Of a stretch of DNA of 55,279 nt, positions 27,261 through 35,605 are shown piece by piece (positions within the stretch are counted from its first letter, which is position 1; the number at the start of each line of letters is the position of its first letter). The notes beneath the pieces were generated by a model. It made no database searches, was not told the origin of the DNA, and was given only the letters and a program-made list of their open reading frames with translations. A program made the position numbers and the translations under genes. Source of the DNA: Pseudomonas typographi (GTDB lineage Bacteria; Pseudomonadota; Gammaproteobacteria; Pseudomonadales; Pseudomonadaceae); NCBI RefSeq assembly GCF_014694385.1, contig NZ_JAAOCA010000040.1:1-55279 (forward strand), in the 5' to 3' direction.

Positions 27261-28142
27261 TTAGAACAGGTTCAAGGGAATTTTCAGGTAGCGCACACCG
27301 TCGGCATCGGGCTCCGGCAGTTGGCCAGCGTGCAGGTTCAGCTGCACCGCCGGCAACATCAGCGCCGGCAGCTCCAACTGCGCGTCCCGCGCCTGCCGCA
27401 GCGTCACGAAGGCCTGTTCTTCGGTGCCGTGGCGCACATGCACGTTTTCAGCACGCTGTTCGGCCACCGTTTGCATACAGCTAAGTGCCCGCCCGCCAGG
27501 GCGGTAGTCGTGGCATAGGTACAGCGCCGTGGCCGGTGGCAAGGCGAGGATGCGCTGGATGGATTGGAACAACTGGCGGGCATCGCCACCGGGAAAATCG
27601 CAGCGGGCGGTGCCATAGTCGGGGCTGAATAGGGTATCGCCGACGAAGGCCGCCCGCGGCGTGCCGGCCTCTTCCAGCACATAGGTCACGCAGGCCGGTG
27701 TGTGCCCCGGCGTGTGCAGCACGCGGATCACCAGCCCGCCCAGCGCCAAGGTGGCGCCATCGTCGAGCAACAGGTCGAAGGGTGCACCACTGCCAACCGG
27801 GTAGCGCGCCAGGTCGAACCAGCGCGCGAATACCTGTTGCACCCGGCACACTCCCTGGCCGATCCCGACCTGCCCACCCAGCTGGGCTTTGACATACAAC
27901 GCGGCCGACAGGTGGTCGGCATGCACATGGGTGTCCAGAACCCAACGCACCGTGGCGCCGAGCTCACGCACCCGCGCGATCAGGCGATCGGCCGACGCGG
28001 TACTGGTGCGCGCCGCTTTGGGTTCGAAATCGAGCACGCTGTCGATGACCGCACAATCGCCAGATGGGGCGTCGAGTACCAGGTAGCTCAGGGTGGATGT
28101 GGCCGGGTCAAAGAACGCTTCGACCTGCAGGCGATCAGCCAT
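27261..28142 (-). CDS. Persulfide dioxygenase-like MBL-fold enzyme
   Basis: A 293-aa metallo-beta-lactamase-fold protein with the metal site THVHADH near residue 70, HTPGHTP, GDTLF and a late LCHDY, the pattern of ETHE1/Blh-type sulfur dioxygenases that bind one iron and oxidise glutathione persulfide to sulfite. The ATG at 28142 has GGAGG five bases upstream. It forms an operon with the TauE/SafE permease and is divergent from a FisR-type regulator, which supports a role in sulfide/persulfide detoxification. Confidence 0.85.
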   Translation of the reverse strand: MADRLQVEAFFDPATSTLSYLVLDAPSGDCAVIDSVLDFEPKAARTSTASADRLIARVRELGATVRWVLDTHVHADHLSAALYVKAQLGGQVGIGQGVCRVQQVFARWFDLARYPVGSGAPFDLLLDDGATLALGGLVIRVLHTPGHTPACVTYVLEEAGTPRAAFVGDTLFSPDYGTARCDFPGGDARQLFQSIQRILALPPATALYLCHDYRPGGRALSCMQTVAEQRAENVHVRHGTEEQAFVTLRQARDAQLELPALMLPAVQLNLHAGQLPEPDADGVRYLKIPLNLF

Positions 28143-28175
28143 GGGTGCCTCCGTCGCAATAATGAATGCAGGGGT

Positions 28176-28191
28176 GTCAATATCCATGCCA
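28176..28191 (-). promoter_or_regulatory. Weak sigma-54-like promoter of the dioxygenase operon
   Basis: On the minus strand TGGCAT-GGATA-TTGA matches TGGCAC-N5-TTGC with correct spacing but has A instead of C in the -12 GC. It lies 34-49 bp before the dioxygenase start, below the palindrome at 28242. The divergent activator is sigma-54-dependent, so a promoter of this class is expected here; this is only the best candidate. Confidence 0.3.
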
Positions 28192-28241
28192 GCCACCCAT
28201 CGCCCATAAACCGGGGCCTGTAGCGCAATATGGGAATGCCA

Positions 28242-28262
28242 TGGCTGCCATTTTGGCAGCCA
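28242..28262. promoter_or_regulatory. Palindromic upstream activator site, likely for the FisR-like protein
   Basis: TGGCTGCCA-TTT-TGGCAGCCA is a perfect 9-bp inverted repeat with 3-bp spacer, about 100 bp upstream of the dioxygenase start. A related imperfect copy (TGGCCATTTTCAGCCA) lies at 28294-28309, close to the regulator start. Both suit an enhancer-binding protein acting on the divergent operon and perhaps repressing itself. Confidence 0.5.
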
Positions 28263-28322
28263 CCTGGCGGCTGGATGGCAGCTTGTGGCAGTATGGCCAT
28301 TTTCAGCCAGCCCACCCTCGCC

Positions 28323-29594
28323 ATGTTCGACGCCCAGGCCCTCAGCGCCTTTCTTGAGCACGACCCACTGCCGTGCATCGTGCTCGACACGGACTACCGC
28401 ATCATCGCCAGCAACACCGCGTACCAGCGCCAATTCGGCCAAGCCAGCCAACCTCATCTGGGTGCCAAGTGCCACCAGGTGTCTCACCACTACGCCGTGC
28501 CCTGTGATCAGGCCGGCGAGCTGTGCCCGATGCAAAAGGCCCGCGACAGCGGGCTGCCTGAGCGGGTGCTGCACGTGCACCATAGCCCCCGCGGGCCGGA
28601 GCATGTCGATGTGGAACTGCGCCCGCTGGTCGACGGCCAGGGCCAGGTATTCGGCTACGTAGAGCGGTTGCGCACAGTGAGTGTGGCTGCCGCGCAGCCC
28701 CAGGGCGCCGGGCTGGTGGGCCACAGCCCCGCGTTCAAGCGCGCCCTGGCAGACCTTGAGCGCGCCGCGCCAGCACAGATCCCGGTGCTGCTGCAGGGTG
28801 AATCCGGGACCGGCAAGGAGCTGTTCGCCCGCGCCTTGCATGCCAGCAGCACCCGTGCCGCGGGCCCGTTCGTGGTGGTCGATTGCACCGGCCTGAGTGA
28901 AGCGTTGTTCGAAAGCGAACTGTTCGGCTATGAAAAAGGCGCTTTCACCGGCGCGGTGGGGCGCAAGCTCGGGCTGGCCGAAGCGGCCCATGGCGGTACG
29001 TTGTTTCTCGATGAAATCGGCGAGGTACCACTGGCGGTGCAGGTCAAGCTACTGCGGCTGATCGAAGCCGGCAGCTTCCGCCCGGTGGGCAGCCTGCGCT
29101 CGGTGCACGCGGATTTTCGCTTGGTGTGCGCCACCCACAAACCGCTCAAGGCCATGGCTAGCGAGGGCACCTTCCGCCAAGACTTGTACTACCGTATCAG
29201 CGCCTTTCCGATTCACCTGCCGGCGCTGCGCGAACGCCAGCAAGACTTGCCATTGCTGGTCGCCAGCCTGCTGCGCCGCCACGCCGAGGGCGTGCCAAAG
29301 CGCTTGGACCCGGCGGCGATGGCATGGCTGCAGGGTTATGCGTTCCCGGGCAATATCCGCGAACTGCGCAACCTGCTGGAACGCGCGCAGTTGCTGGCCG
29401 ACGATGGCGTGATCCGCCTCAAAGACTTACCGGCCAGCGACCCCGCGGGCGACCCGGCCGCGCCCGGCCGGGTCGCCCGCGAGTGCGCTGAACTGCGCCG
29501 TACCCTGGCCGGCTACCAGGGCTCGCGCAAGGCGCTGGCCAAGGCATTGGGGGTGTCGGAGCGCACACTGTACCGGCGCCTTAAACAGTTATGA
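28323..29594 (+). CDS. fisR: Sigma-54-dependent sulfide/polysulfide-responsive regulator, FisR-like
   Basis: A 423-aa enhancer-binding protein. A PAS-like sensor (1-120) holds Cys50, Cys61 and Cys68 (AKC, VPC, ELC), the same 11/7 spacing as the three sensing cysteines of Cupriavidus FisR (53/64/71 as I recall). Then come the AAA+ domain with Walker A GESGTGKE near 160, GAFTGA near 207, Walker B TLFLDEIGE, and a C-terminal Fis-type helix-turn-helix. Divergent from the dioxygenase-permease operon it should activate. An ATG at 28293 is an alternative start. Confidence 0.85.
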   Translation: MFDAQALSAFLEHDPLPCIVLDTDYRIIASNTAYQRQFGQASQPHLGAKCHQVSHHYAVPCDQAGELCPMQKARDSGLPERVLHVHHSPRGPEHVDVELRPLVDGQGQVFGYVERLRTVSVAAAQPQGAGLVGHSPAFKRALADLERAAPAQIPVLLQGESGTGKELFARALHASSTRAAGPFVVVDCTGLSEALFESELFGYEKGAFTGAVGRKLGLAEAAHGGTLFLDEIGEVPLAVQVKLLRLIEAGSFRPVGSLRSVHADFRLVCATHKPLKAMASEGTFRQDLYYRISAFPIHLPALRERQQDLPLLVASLLRRHAEGVPKRLDPAAMAWLQGYAFPGNIRELRNLLERAQLLADDGVIRLKDLPASDPAGDPAAPGRVARECAELRRTLAGYQGSRKALAKALGVSERTLYRRLKQL

Positions 29595-29616
29595 GGTGTT
29601 TACTTTTTCACCAGGG

Positions 29617-29630
29617 TGTATATATATACA
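29617..29630. promoter_or_regulatory. TGTATATATATACA palindrome upstream of the unknown gene
   Basis: A perfect 14-bp AT-alternating palindrome in otherwise GC-rich DNA, 45 bp before the next start. It could be an operator, a -10-like element or a DNA-bending site. Confidence 0.3.
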
Positions 29631-29674
29631 GCTGATACCCTTTACCCTTCGTCCGTTGGCGGGAGCCCTAAACC

Positions 29675-30829
29675 GTGATGCGGCTGGTCGACAAACACGG
29701 CGCGTTATTGCGCAGCCTCACCCCTGCCGAGCAGGCGCAGCTCGAGGGTTTTGCCCAGGCACGCCTGCAGGGCCGTGAACAACTGCAAGCTAACCAATGG
29801 CTGCTCGGCATCCGCGCGGCCGGCCAATGGCTGGCGTGCGATTGCCAAGCAGGCCAATGGCCGATGCTTAACGTAACGCTCAATGGCCACACCGGTACGC
29901 TGTTTTTAAAGAACAACCCTGGCACCCCTGAGCATGCCGCACATTGCCCATTCGCCCACCAGGGCCGCAGCGAAACCGACACCGACCCGGGGCTGCCGGC
30001 CGCCTGGCTGGCGCCGGATATCCCGCTGAAACTATTGGCCGATTTCAACGACCCAGAGCGAGGCAAAAGCCGTGCGCTGCTGCTCAACTTGCTGTTGACC
30101 TGGCTTGAGGCCGCCGGCTTGAACACTGTCCAACCCAACGCCAAGCGCAGCCTGGCCGAACAGTTCAGCGCGTTGCGCCAGGTGGCGGCGCGTTACCCCT
30201 TGATCGAACGGGTGCCGGCCAGCCACTACCTCGAAACCCGCCTGGACATGAAGCACATGATGATGCTCAAGGCGCGCCTGCAAGCCTCCACGGCCTTTGG
30301 CCGCCACCGGCGCCAAGGGCTGCTGCTCGACTGCGTCAGTGACGTGCGCGGGCGCAAGGTGTTCGCCGCGCACGCCGGCAACGGCTTCGACTTCCAGGGC
30401 CATCACAGTTTGTGGGGCGGCGCCCCTTGCAGCGGGCCGCTATTGGCAATGGGGGTGTACTCGCCAGCGCTGCCAGGTAGCCAATTTTATGAATTGATAC
30501 ACGTTGCGACCTTACCGGTGCTGTCGCGCCAACAGCTGTTTCCCGTGTGCCGCGCCGAAGAGCGCGAGCCATTGCATGCGTTGTTGCGGCTGATCGAATG
30601 GATGGCCAGTAAGGGGCTGCAGGTTAGCCTGCGCCGGCCGGTATTGGGCGGCCACGGTGAGGATGAACTGCTACTGAGCGCCGCCGGGGACCGCGTGTTG
30701 GCCGTGTCGCTGCTGGCGCAGCCACGTGGCCCAGAGCCGCAATCCGATACGTTCAAGCGCCTGGCCGACTTCAAAAGCATCGACACCTTTTGCAAGTACG
30801 TGGCCGGTTTTTTCATGCGTGGGCGCTGA
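29675..30829 (+). CDS. Conserved hypothetical protein with Cys/His cluster
   Basis: A 384-aa cytoplasmic-looking protein with no signal or membrane segment. The N-terminal part has a possible metal site (WLACDC near residue 50 and EHAAHCPFAHQ near 90). The middle is helical and basic (LDMKHMMMLKARLQ). The C-terminal 100 residues read like an alternating beta/alpha domain (LLRLIEWMASKGLQVSLRRPVL, then EDELLLSAAGDRVLAVSLL) faintly reminiscent of plasmid- or ICE-encoded nuclease-like proteins, but no catalytic set is certain. The start is GTG at 29675 or ATG at 29678 after GGGAG. No function assigned. Confidence 0.7.
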   Translation: MMRLVDKHGALLRSLTPAEQAQLEGFAQARLQGREQLQANQWLLGIRAAGQWLACDCQAGQWPMLNVTLNGHTGTLFLKNNPGTPEHAAHCPFAHQGRSETDTDPGLPAAWLAPDIPLKLLADFNDPERGKSRALLLNLLLTWLEAAGLNTVQPNAKRSLAEQFSALRQVAARYPLIERVPASHYLETRLDMKHMMMLKARLQASTAFGRHRRQGLLLDCVSDVRGRKVFAAHAGNGFDFQGHHSLWGGAPCSGPLLAMGVYSPALPGSQFYELIHVATLPVLSRQQLFPVCRAEEREPLHALLRLIEWMASKGLQVSLRRPVLGGHGEDELLLSAAGDRVLAVSLLAQPRGPEPQSDTFKRLADFKSIDTFCKYVAGFFMRGR

Positions 30830-30856
30830 CCCCGGCCACCGAGCGCGCTTGGGCGT

Positions 30857-31294
30857 TCAGTGCCGGGCAGGCTCAGCGGCGGTGAGTTTCTCCACGCTGT
30901 TGATCAACTGGCCCATGGTCCACGGCTTGGGCAAGAATTCGACCTGGTCGGCAATGCGGGCGGTTTCCGGCATTCCATGGCCGCTCATGATGATCACCGG
31001 GATCATCGGCCACTGAACCAGCACCCGGTCGGTCAGCTCAGCACCGTCCATTGAGGAACCAGGCATGCGGACGTCAGTGATCAGCAGTTGGAAACGCTCG
31101 GCATGGTCCTCTAGGCAATCCAACGCTTGATCGGCCGACTCACACGCTTCGGTTTCGAAACCTTCTAAACCGAGCACCTCACAGACGAAGTCCCGAATAA
31201 TCGGTTCGTCTTCGACCACCAGGACCCGGCGCTGTGCCTGCGGGTTGTTCATTAATTCATCTTCACTGAAAATAGCGCCATGCATCTGATTCAC
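30857..31294 (-). CDS. Stand-alone response regulator receiver protein
   Basis: A 145-aa CheY-like receiver: VLVVEDEP acidic pair, phospho-acceptor Asp in LLITDVRMPG, conserved Ser in IMSGHG and Lys in FLPKPW. No output domain. There is no histidine kinase next to it, so its partner is elsewhere. The start is uncertain between 31294, 31285 and 31252; AGGAAG lies just before 31294. The frame ends 27 bp from the convergent hypothetical gene. Confidence 0.85.
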   Translation of the reverse strand: MNQMHGAIFSEDELMNNPQAQRRVLVVEDEPIIRDFVCEVLGLEGFETEACESADQALDCLEDHAERFQLLITDVRMPGSSMDGAELTDRVLVQWPMIPVIIMSGHGMPETARIADQVEFLPKPWTMGQLINSVEKLTAAEPARH

Positions 31295-31452
31295 TTCCTG
31301 ATTTTGTGCGTTGCCGAGGTTGCGAGCGCACTTATGAGGTTCGTCAACAGGTAACCGCGATAATTCGGACGTTGCGCTTGATCAAGCGACAGGCGGTTGG
31401 CGAATGTGTAATGCAATATCTGCTGTTGGCTGCACCACCGTGGCGGTGCCTT

Positions 31453-31486
31453 TTGCTGCCGGGCTTGCGGCCTTGCCCGGCGGCAA
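31453..31486. repeat. Strong stem-loop, with a 16-bp motif repeated at 44040
   Basis: TTGCTGCCGGGC and GCCCGGCGGCAA form a 12-bp stem with one G-U pair and a 10-base loop. It starts just after TGGCGGTGCCTTTTGC (31441-31456), a 16-mer found again at 44040-44055 before another hairpin. It sits at the 3' end of the MocR gene and may act in termination or belong to a REP-like family. Confidence 0.4.
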
Positions 31487-31488
31487 CG

Positions 31489-32964
31489 TTAAGCGCCAAC
31501 GCTTGGCTGAACGTCTGCAACAGCATCCTCGGTGGTAGCTACGCTGGCTTCGTGCTGCAAAAGCTGCCCTAACACGGCCATCGCCTGTTCGCTTTGCGCG
31601 CCCCAGGGGTGCCCATGGTTAAGCCGGGCACAATGGCCAAAACCGCGGGTGGCTGAGAAAATCGGCCCGGGCGCCAGGCTGATGCCGTGGGCCAGGGCCA
31701 ACCGGAACAGCTTAAGCGCATCGACCTGTTCGGGGAATTCGAACCAAAGGAAGTACCCGCCCTGGGGCTGGGTCACCTTCGTGCTGGCGGGGAAATGCCG
31801 CGCCGCCGAGGCCAACATCGCGGCCTGTTGCGCCTGCAACTGGTGGCGTAACTTGCGCAGGTGGCGATCATAACCGCCCTGTTGAAGGTAATCAGCGATG
31901 GCGGCCTGGGCCGGCACCGATGGGGAGAGCGTGGTCATCAATTTAAGTTGGCTGACCTTTTCGGCGAAACGCCCAGCCGCCACCCAGCCCACGCGGTACC
32001 CCGGCGCCAGGCTTTTGGAAAACGAGCCGCAGTGCATGAACAAACCCTGTTGATCATAATACTTGAGCGGGCGCGGCGGCTGGCTGCCGTAATACAGCTC
32101 TGCGTACACGTCATCTTCGATCAGCGGCACTTGGTAGCGCTGTAGCAGCGCGGCCACCGCTTGGCCACTGGCCGCAGAAAGGCTCGCACCCAAAGGGTTC
32201 TGGAAGCTGCTCATGAGCCAGCAGGCTTTGATCGGCAACCGCGCTAGGCTATCTTCCAACACCTGCAAATCGATGCCGGTGCGTGGGTGCACGGGGATTT
32301 CCACCGCTTTGAGCTTCAATCGCTCAAGCACCTGCAACGCGGCATAGAACGCTGGCGCTTCGATCGCCACCAAGTCGCCGGGCACCGTCACGGCCTGCAG
32401 GCACAGGTTCAACGCCTCCAATGCCCCATTGGTGATCACCAGCTCTTCCTGCGCCAATAACGCCCCGCTGAGCCGATAGCGCAGCGCGATTTGCCGGCGC
32501 AGGTCAGCATTGCCAGCGGTCATGTCGGCGATCACGTCGAACGGTTTAAGCCGGCGCAGGCTCTGCCCCATGGAACGCGCCAAACGCCCGAGTGGAAACA
32601 GGTCAGGGCTCGGGAATGCCGAGCCGAACGGCACGGTATGCGGGTCTTTGAGCGAGCCCAGCACGGAGAATACCAACTCGCTGACCCCCACTTCGGTGGC
32701 GTGCAGTTGGCGTGGCCCGATGCCCGGCTGTTGCAACGGCCGTTGGGCGTGCTCGCGAACATAATAGCCGGAACGCTCACGGGCTTGGATCAAGCCCCGG
32801 TCTTCCAGCAAGTAATACGCCTTGAACACGGTGGCCGGGCTTACCCCATAGGTGCGGCTGGCATGGCGCACCGAGGGCACGCGCTGGTTCGGCAGCAGCA
32901 CGCCGGTGCGGATGAGTTCGGCGATGTCGTCGGCGAATCGTTCATAACGCTTGAGTTTGTGCAT
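31489..32964 (-). CDS. MocR-type GntR regulator with aminotransferase domain
   Basis: A 491-aa fusion: N-terminal winged helix (1-75; VPSVRHASRTYGVSPATVFKAYYLLE) and a fold-type-I PLP aminotransferase domain (about 115-480). The PLP-binding Lys is in CGSFSKSLAPGYRVGW, and SSFQNPLG and EDDVYAELY are also typical. MocR proteins use PLP or an external aldimine as signal rather than as a metabolic enzyme. The ATG at 32964 starts at the winged helix. The target is unknown; no divergent PLP gene is adjacent. Confidence 0.9.
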   Translation of the reverse strand: MHKLKRYERFADDIAELIRTGVLLPNQRVPSVRHASRTYGVSPATVFKAYYLLEDRGLIQARERSGYYVREHAQRPLQQPGIGPRQLHATEVGVSELVFSVLGSLKDPHTVPFGSAFPSPDLFPLGRLARSMGQSLRRLKPFDVIADMTAGNADLRRQIALRYRLSGALLAQEELVITNGALEALNLCLQAVTVPGDLVAIEAPAFYAALQVLERLKLKAVEIPVHPRTGIDLQVLEDSLARLPIKACWLMSSFQNPLGASLSAASGQAVAALLQRYQVPLIEDDVYAELYYGSQPPRPLKYYDQQGLFMHCGSFSKSLAPGYRVGWVAAGRFAEKVSQLKLMTTLSPSVPAQAAIADYLQQGGYDRHLRKLRHQLQAQQAAMLASAARHFPASTKVTQPQGGYFLWFEFPEQVDALKLFRLALAHGISLAPGPIFSATRGFGHCARLNHGHPWGAQSEQAMAVLGQLLQHEASVATTEDAVADVQPSVGA

Positions 32965-33001
32965 GGCCGAAGCATACCAGCTAGTGGGGTGCCTCAGACG
33001 C

Positions 33002-33499
33002 TTACACAAACAACGGCACGCGGATGTTGTTGCGGGCAATGCCGCCGCCGCGGCTCACCTTCCCCGGGGTGGCCAGGCGCGCCACGGCAGCGGACAGCAT
33101 CGGTGAATAGCCCGCTCCCTCCCCGCGGTCGAGGCGCGCTATCAGCTCGCCCGACAGGCCCGGGAATTAGCGCGCCCGGCCCACCGCCTGGGTTTGCAAA
33201 GCACTGATACCCATCACTTGCGCCTGGTCCATCACCTGTTCAGCCGCTGTGCCCGCCGGCGGCATCAACAGGCTGTTTTCGCTATCACCATAATGCAGCG
33301 CCATTAAGCGGCGAGCGGCGATCTCCGGCGCGATTTCAGCTTGGCTGTGTTCGATTTCATGGCTGCGGGGCTGGCCGTTGAACAAGTAGCTGACGCGGTG
33401 CCGATAACGTTCGGCCCCGGGCGGCACGTCGGGAAAGTAATCGTCATGGCCGGCACTGCTGGTACGGCTTGCATAACCCTGTTGGCCTTGGATATCCAT
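33002..33499 (-). pseudogene. Hypothetical gene interrupted by an in-frame TAA
   Basis: The first open part is 33167-33499 (110 aa; ATG at 33499 with GGAGG five bases upstream), a hydrophilic protein with no recognised domain. After its TAA (33167-33169) the same frame stays open for 54 more codons to a TAA at 33002, with high third-position GC and a protein-like sequence (LSGELIARLDRGEGAGYSP). That suggests a longer 165-aa gene broken by a nonsense change, or an assembly error. If the TAA is real, the expressed product is the 110-aa part. Confidence 0.5.
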
Positions 33500-33677
33500 C
33501 GGTAACCTCCACTGATAGAAGAACATGCACAGGTTAGATGCTGGGGGTTTTCCAAGGTGCCCACCATCGGCTGGGCGGTAACCCCGGGGTACCGCCTAGC
33601 GGGGTGGCAGGCGATTGGGGAACTAGATGGCTTTTTGCCTTTCTATCTGCATGACATTCGCAAGTGAAGGCGCCCCG

Positions 33678-33836
33678 ATGTCCAATATCTCCAACCCCGT
33701 GCAAATCGTTGCCAGCGCGCTGGCCATGCGGCCCACGCAAACGGAGCCGGCGGCCAACGACAACGATGAGCCTCCCGAACGTCGCTCACCCAGGCCCCTC
33801 CCACGCCGCGTGCGGCAGCGCTTGAAAAAAACCTGA
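33678..33836 (+). CDS. Small basic hypothetical protein, 52 aa
   Basis: The ATG at 33678 has GAAGG seven bases upstream. The first 20 residues are uncharged (MSNISNPVQIVASALAM), the rest acidic then strongly basic and Pro/Arg-rich, ending RVRQRLKKT. No family recognised. The longer frame from 33627 has a weaker start. It ends 4 bp before the convergent hydrolase gene. Confidence 0.5.
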   Translation: MSNISNPVQIVASALAMRPTQTEPAANDNDEPPERRSPRPLPRRVRQRLKKT

Positions 33837-33840
33837 TCGG

Positions 33841-34560
33841 TCATTGCGTAGAACCTTGCAACCATGTGGCGAGGTCGGTGACCTCTTGGGTGTTTACCGT
33901 ATGGTCCATGCCCGGATATACGTGAAATTGCGGTGTTACACCCAAACGTTGAAGCAAAGCATTTGCCTGCGGCGCGCTGTCGTAGGGTAGCACCGAGTCG
34001 GCCGTGCCATGGGCGATGAACACCTTCAGCCGCTCAACGCCAGGCAATGGCTTGGCCGCCTCGCGCAATTGCGGCAACACCTTGCCACTTAACGCGGCGA
34101 AGCCGGCCACCAGGCGGGGGTTGGTCAAGGCCAGTTCGTAACTCAAGATCGCCCCTTGGCTAAAGCCCACCAGGTAAGTGTGCGCAGCATCGGTGGCATA
34201 TTTGTGTTGCGCTTGCTGGATGAACGAGGTCAACCAGCGCTCGCTGGCGGCGAGTTCGTCCGGCACGCCGTCGTATTCGCCGTTGCCGGGCAAGCGGGTG
34301 AACCATTTGTACCCGCCATCGCTCATCTCCAGCGGCGCGCGCACCGACAGGTAGGTGTAATCCGCCGGCAGGCGCTGCTTGAGGGAAAATAGATCCTCTT
34401 CGTTCGCGCCATAGCCATGAATGAAGATCACCAAGGGTTGGCCCTGTGGATGCGGGCCCGTCTGTACCAAGTATTTAAGTGCCAGGTCGGTTTGCAATAC
34501 CGGCTGCGCCTGGGCATATAGGCAGCCTAGCAACAACAACGCGGTGATCAACGGCTTCAT
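33841..34560 (-). CDS. Secreted alpha/beta hydrolase, carboxylesterase/phospholipase type
   Basis: A 239-aa serine hydrolase of the lysophospholipase/carboxylesterase group. Signal peptide 1-18 (AQAQP cleavage), FIHGYGANEEDL oxyanion loop, nucleophile GFSQG, acid in HGTADSVLP and catalytic His in GMDHTVN. It would act in the periplasm or outside on short esters. Unlike cytoplasmic relatives it carries an export signal. Confidence 0.85.
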   Translation of the reverse strand: MKPLITALLLLGCLYAQAQPVLQTDLALKYLVQTGPHPQGQPLVIFIHGYGANEEDLFSLKQRLPADYTYLSVRAPLEMSDGGYKWFTRLPGNGEYDGVPDELAASERWLTSFIQQAQHKYATDAAHTYLVGFSQGAILSYELALTNPRLVAGFAALSGKVLPQLREAAKPLPGVERLKVFIAHGTADSVLPYDSAPQANALLQRLGVTPQFHVYPGMDHTVNTQEVTDLATWLQGSTQ

Positions 34561-34630
34561 GCAACGGCCTCAAGGTTGGGATTATACTTTCACGCTGGGC
34601 GCAGCCTGCCCGTTTCTGACCCGCTTAAGG

Positions 34631-35173
34631 ATGAAATGTTTGAAAGCCACTCGCTTGCTGCTGGTCTGCCACGCCGGCACCCAGGCGCAACGCCAAGGCC
34701 GCTTTCCTACCGCCGAAGAGCCTATCGAGGCGGCCTTGCCCCCGACTGGCGAGTTCCCCGGTACGCTGTTGTGCGCACCGGAGCGGCGTTGCTGTGACAG
34801 TGCCGCACTGCTGGGCCACGCCACGCGCTGTGGCGCCCTGCGAGACTGCGACTTCGGCCGCTGGCAGGGCCGCTCCCTGAAGGAACTGGAACAGGCTGAA
34901 CCCGCGGCCCTAAGCCGCTGGTTGCAGGACCCGGCGGCCACGCCGCATGCGGGCGAGAGCCTGGTGGCGCTGTGCGAACGCGTCGGCCAGTGGCTCGACG
35001 CCTTGCCGCCTGGGCAGTACACCGCAGTGACCCACCCTTGGGTGATGCGCGCAGCGTTCATCCGTGGCCTACAACTGCCGGTGGCGTGCGCCGCACAGTT
35101 GGACATCGCGCCTTGGGCGCGGCTGCGGCTGAGCCGGGTGGGGGTATGGCGGGTGCGCTTGGGTAGCGAGTAG
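34631..35173 (+). CDS. Histidine-phosphatase-family protein with altered RHG motif
   Basis: A 180-aa protein of the phosphoglycerate-mutase-like fold. The usual L-x-RHG reads LLVCHAGT, so the His is kept but the Arg is Cys. The later acidic block CDFGRWQGRSLKEL and AVTHPWVMRAAF (second His) are present. Some pseudomonad members share the CHA variant, so this may be a family trait rather than decay. The start at 34631 is tentative; TTG at 34640 is possible. Confidence 0.75.
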   Translation: MKCLKATRLLLVCHAGTQAQRQGRFPTAEEPIEAALPPTGEFPGTLLCAPERRCCDSAALLGHATRCGALRDCDFGRWQGRSLKELEQAEPAALSRWLQDPAATPHAGESLVALCERVGQWLDALPPGQYTAVTHPWVMRAAFIRGLQLPVACAAQLDIAPWARLRLSRVGVWRVRLGSE

Positions 35174-35190
35174 GCGCGGTATTACCACCC

Positions 35191-35457
35191 CTATCGCCAT
35201 GGCGCCGCGCCAGGCAGGCTATCGCCGGCCGTTCCGGCACGGGCGCCAAGGCTTTGCGAGGCTTCGGCGTGCAAGCGAAACTCTTCCGGGGCGCCGTGCC
35301 GGTAACGGATCTGTACCGACATCCGCCGCTCGCCGATCACCCGCTCGGCCTGTTCCATCACCTCATGCAAGGCGCTGGCTTCCACCAAGGGCTCCGCTTG
35401 GTCGTTCTCATAAAGCCCCCAGCCGTTTTCCGACGGTTTAATCCGGTACACGTCCAT
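35191..35457 (-). CDS. Small DUF2188-like protein
   Basis: An 88-aa protein starting MDVYRIKPSENGWGLYE with a later VQIRYRHGAPEEFRL. This short two-part layout (W-x-L then a strand with R-x-H-G) resembles DUF2188 proteins, which are small, often stress-associated and of unknown function. The ATG at 35457 has GGAGAAAG upstream; the longer frame to 35553 is basic and lacks a ribosome site. The C-terminal 25 residues are Gly/Ala-rich. Confidence 0.6.
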   Translation of the reverse strand: MDVYRIKPSENGWGLYENDQAEPLVEASALHEVMEQAERVIGERRMSVQIRYRHGAPEEFRLHAEASQSLGARAGTAGDSLPGAAPWR

Positions 35458-35605
35458 ATGCTTTCTCCGTTTATTGCTGTTGTTTGAATTATCGACTGGC
35501 AGGTCAACGCAGCGGTTCAGAATGGATCCGTACCGTTTATCTGCTCTTTTCATGGGCCGCCGTTGCGCTATCCTGCAGTTTTTTTATACACGGAGTAATT
35601 GCACC

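Noticed and set aside
28224..28246. Second sigma-54-like promoter (minus strand, TGGCAT...TTGC)
   Set aside because: The spacing between the two elements is 7 rather than 5 bases, which does not support sigma-54 binding.
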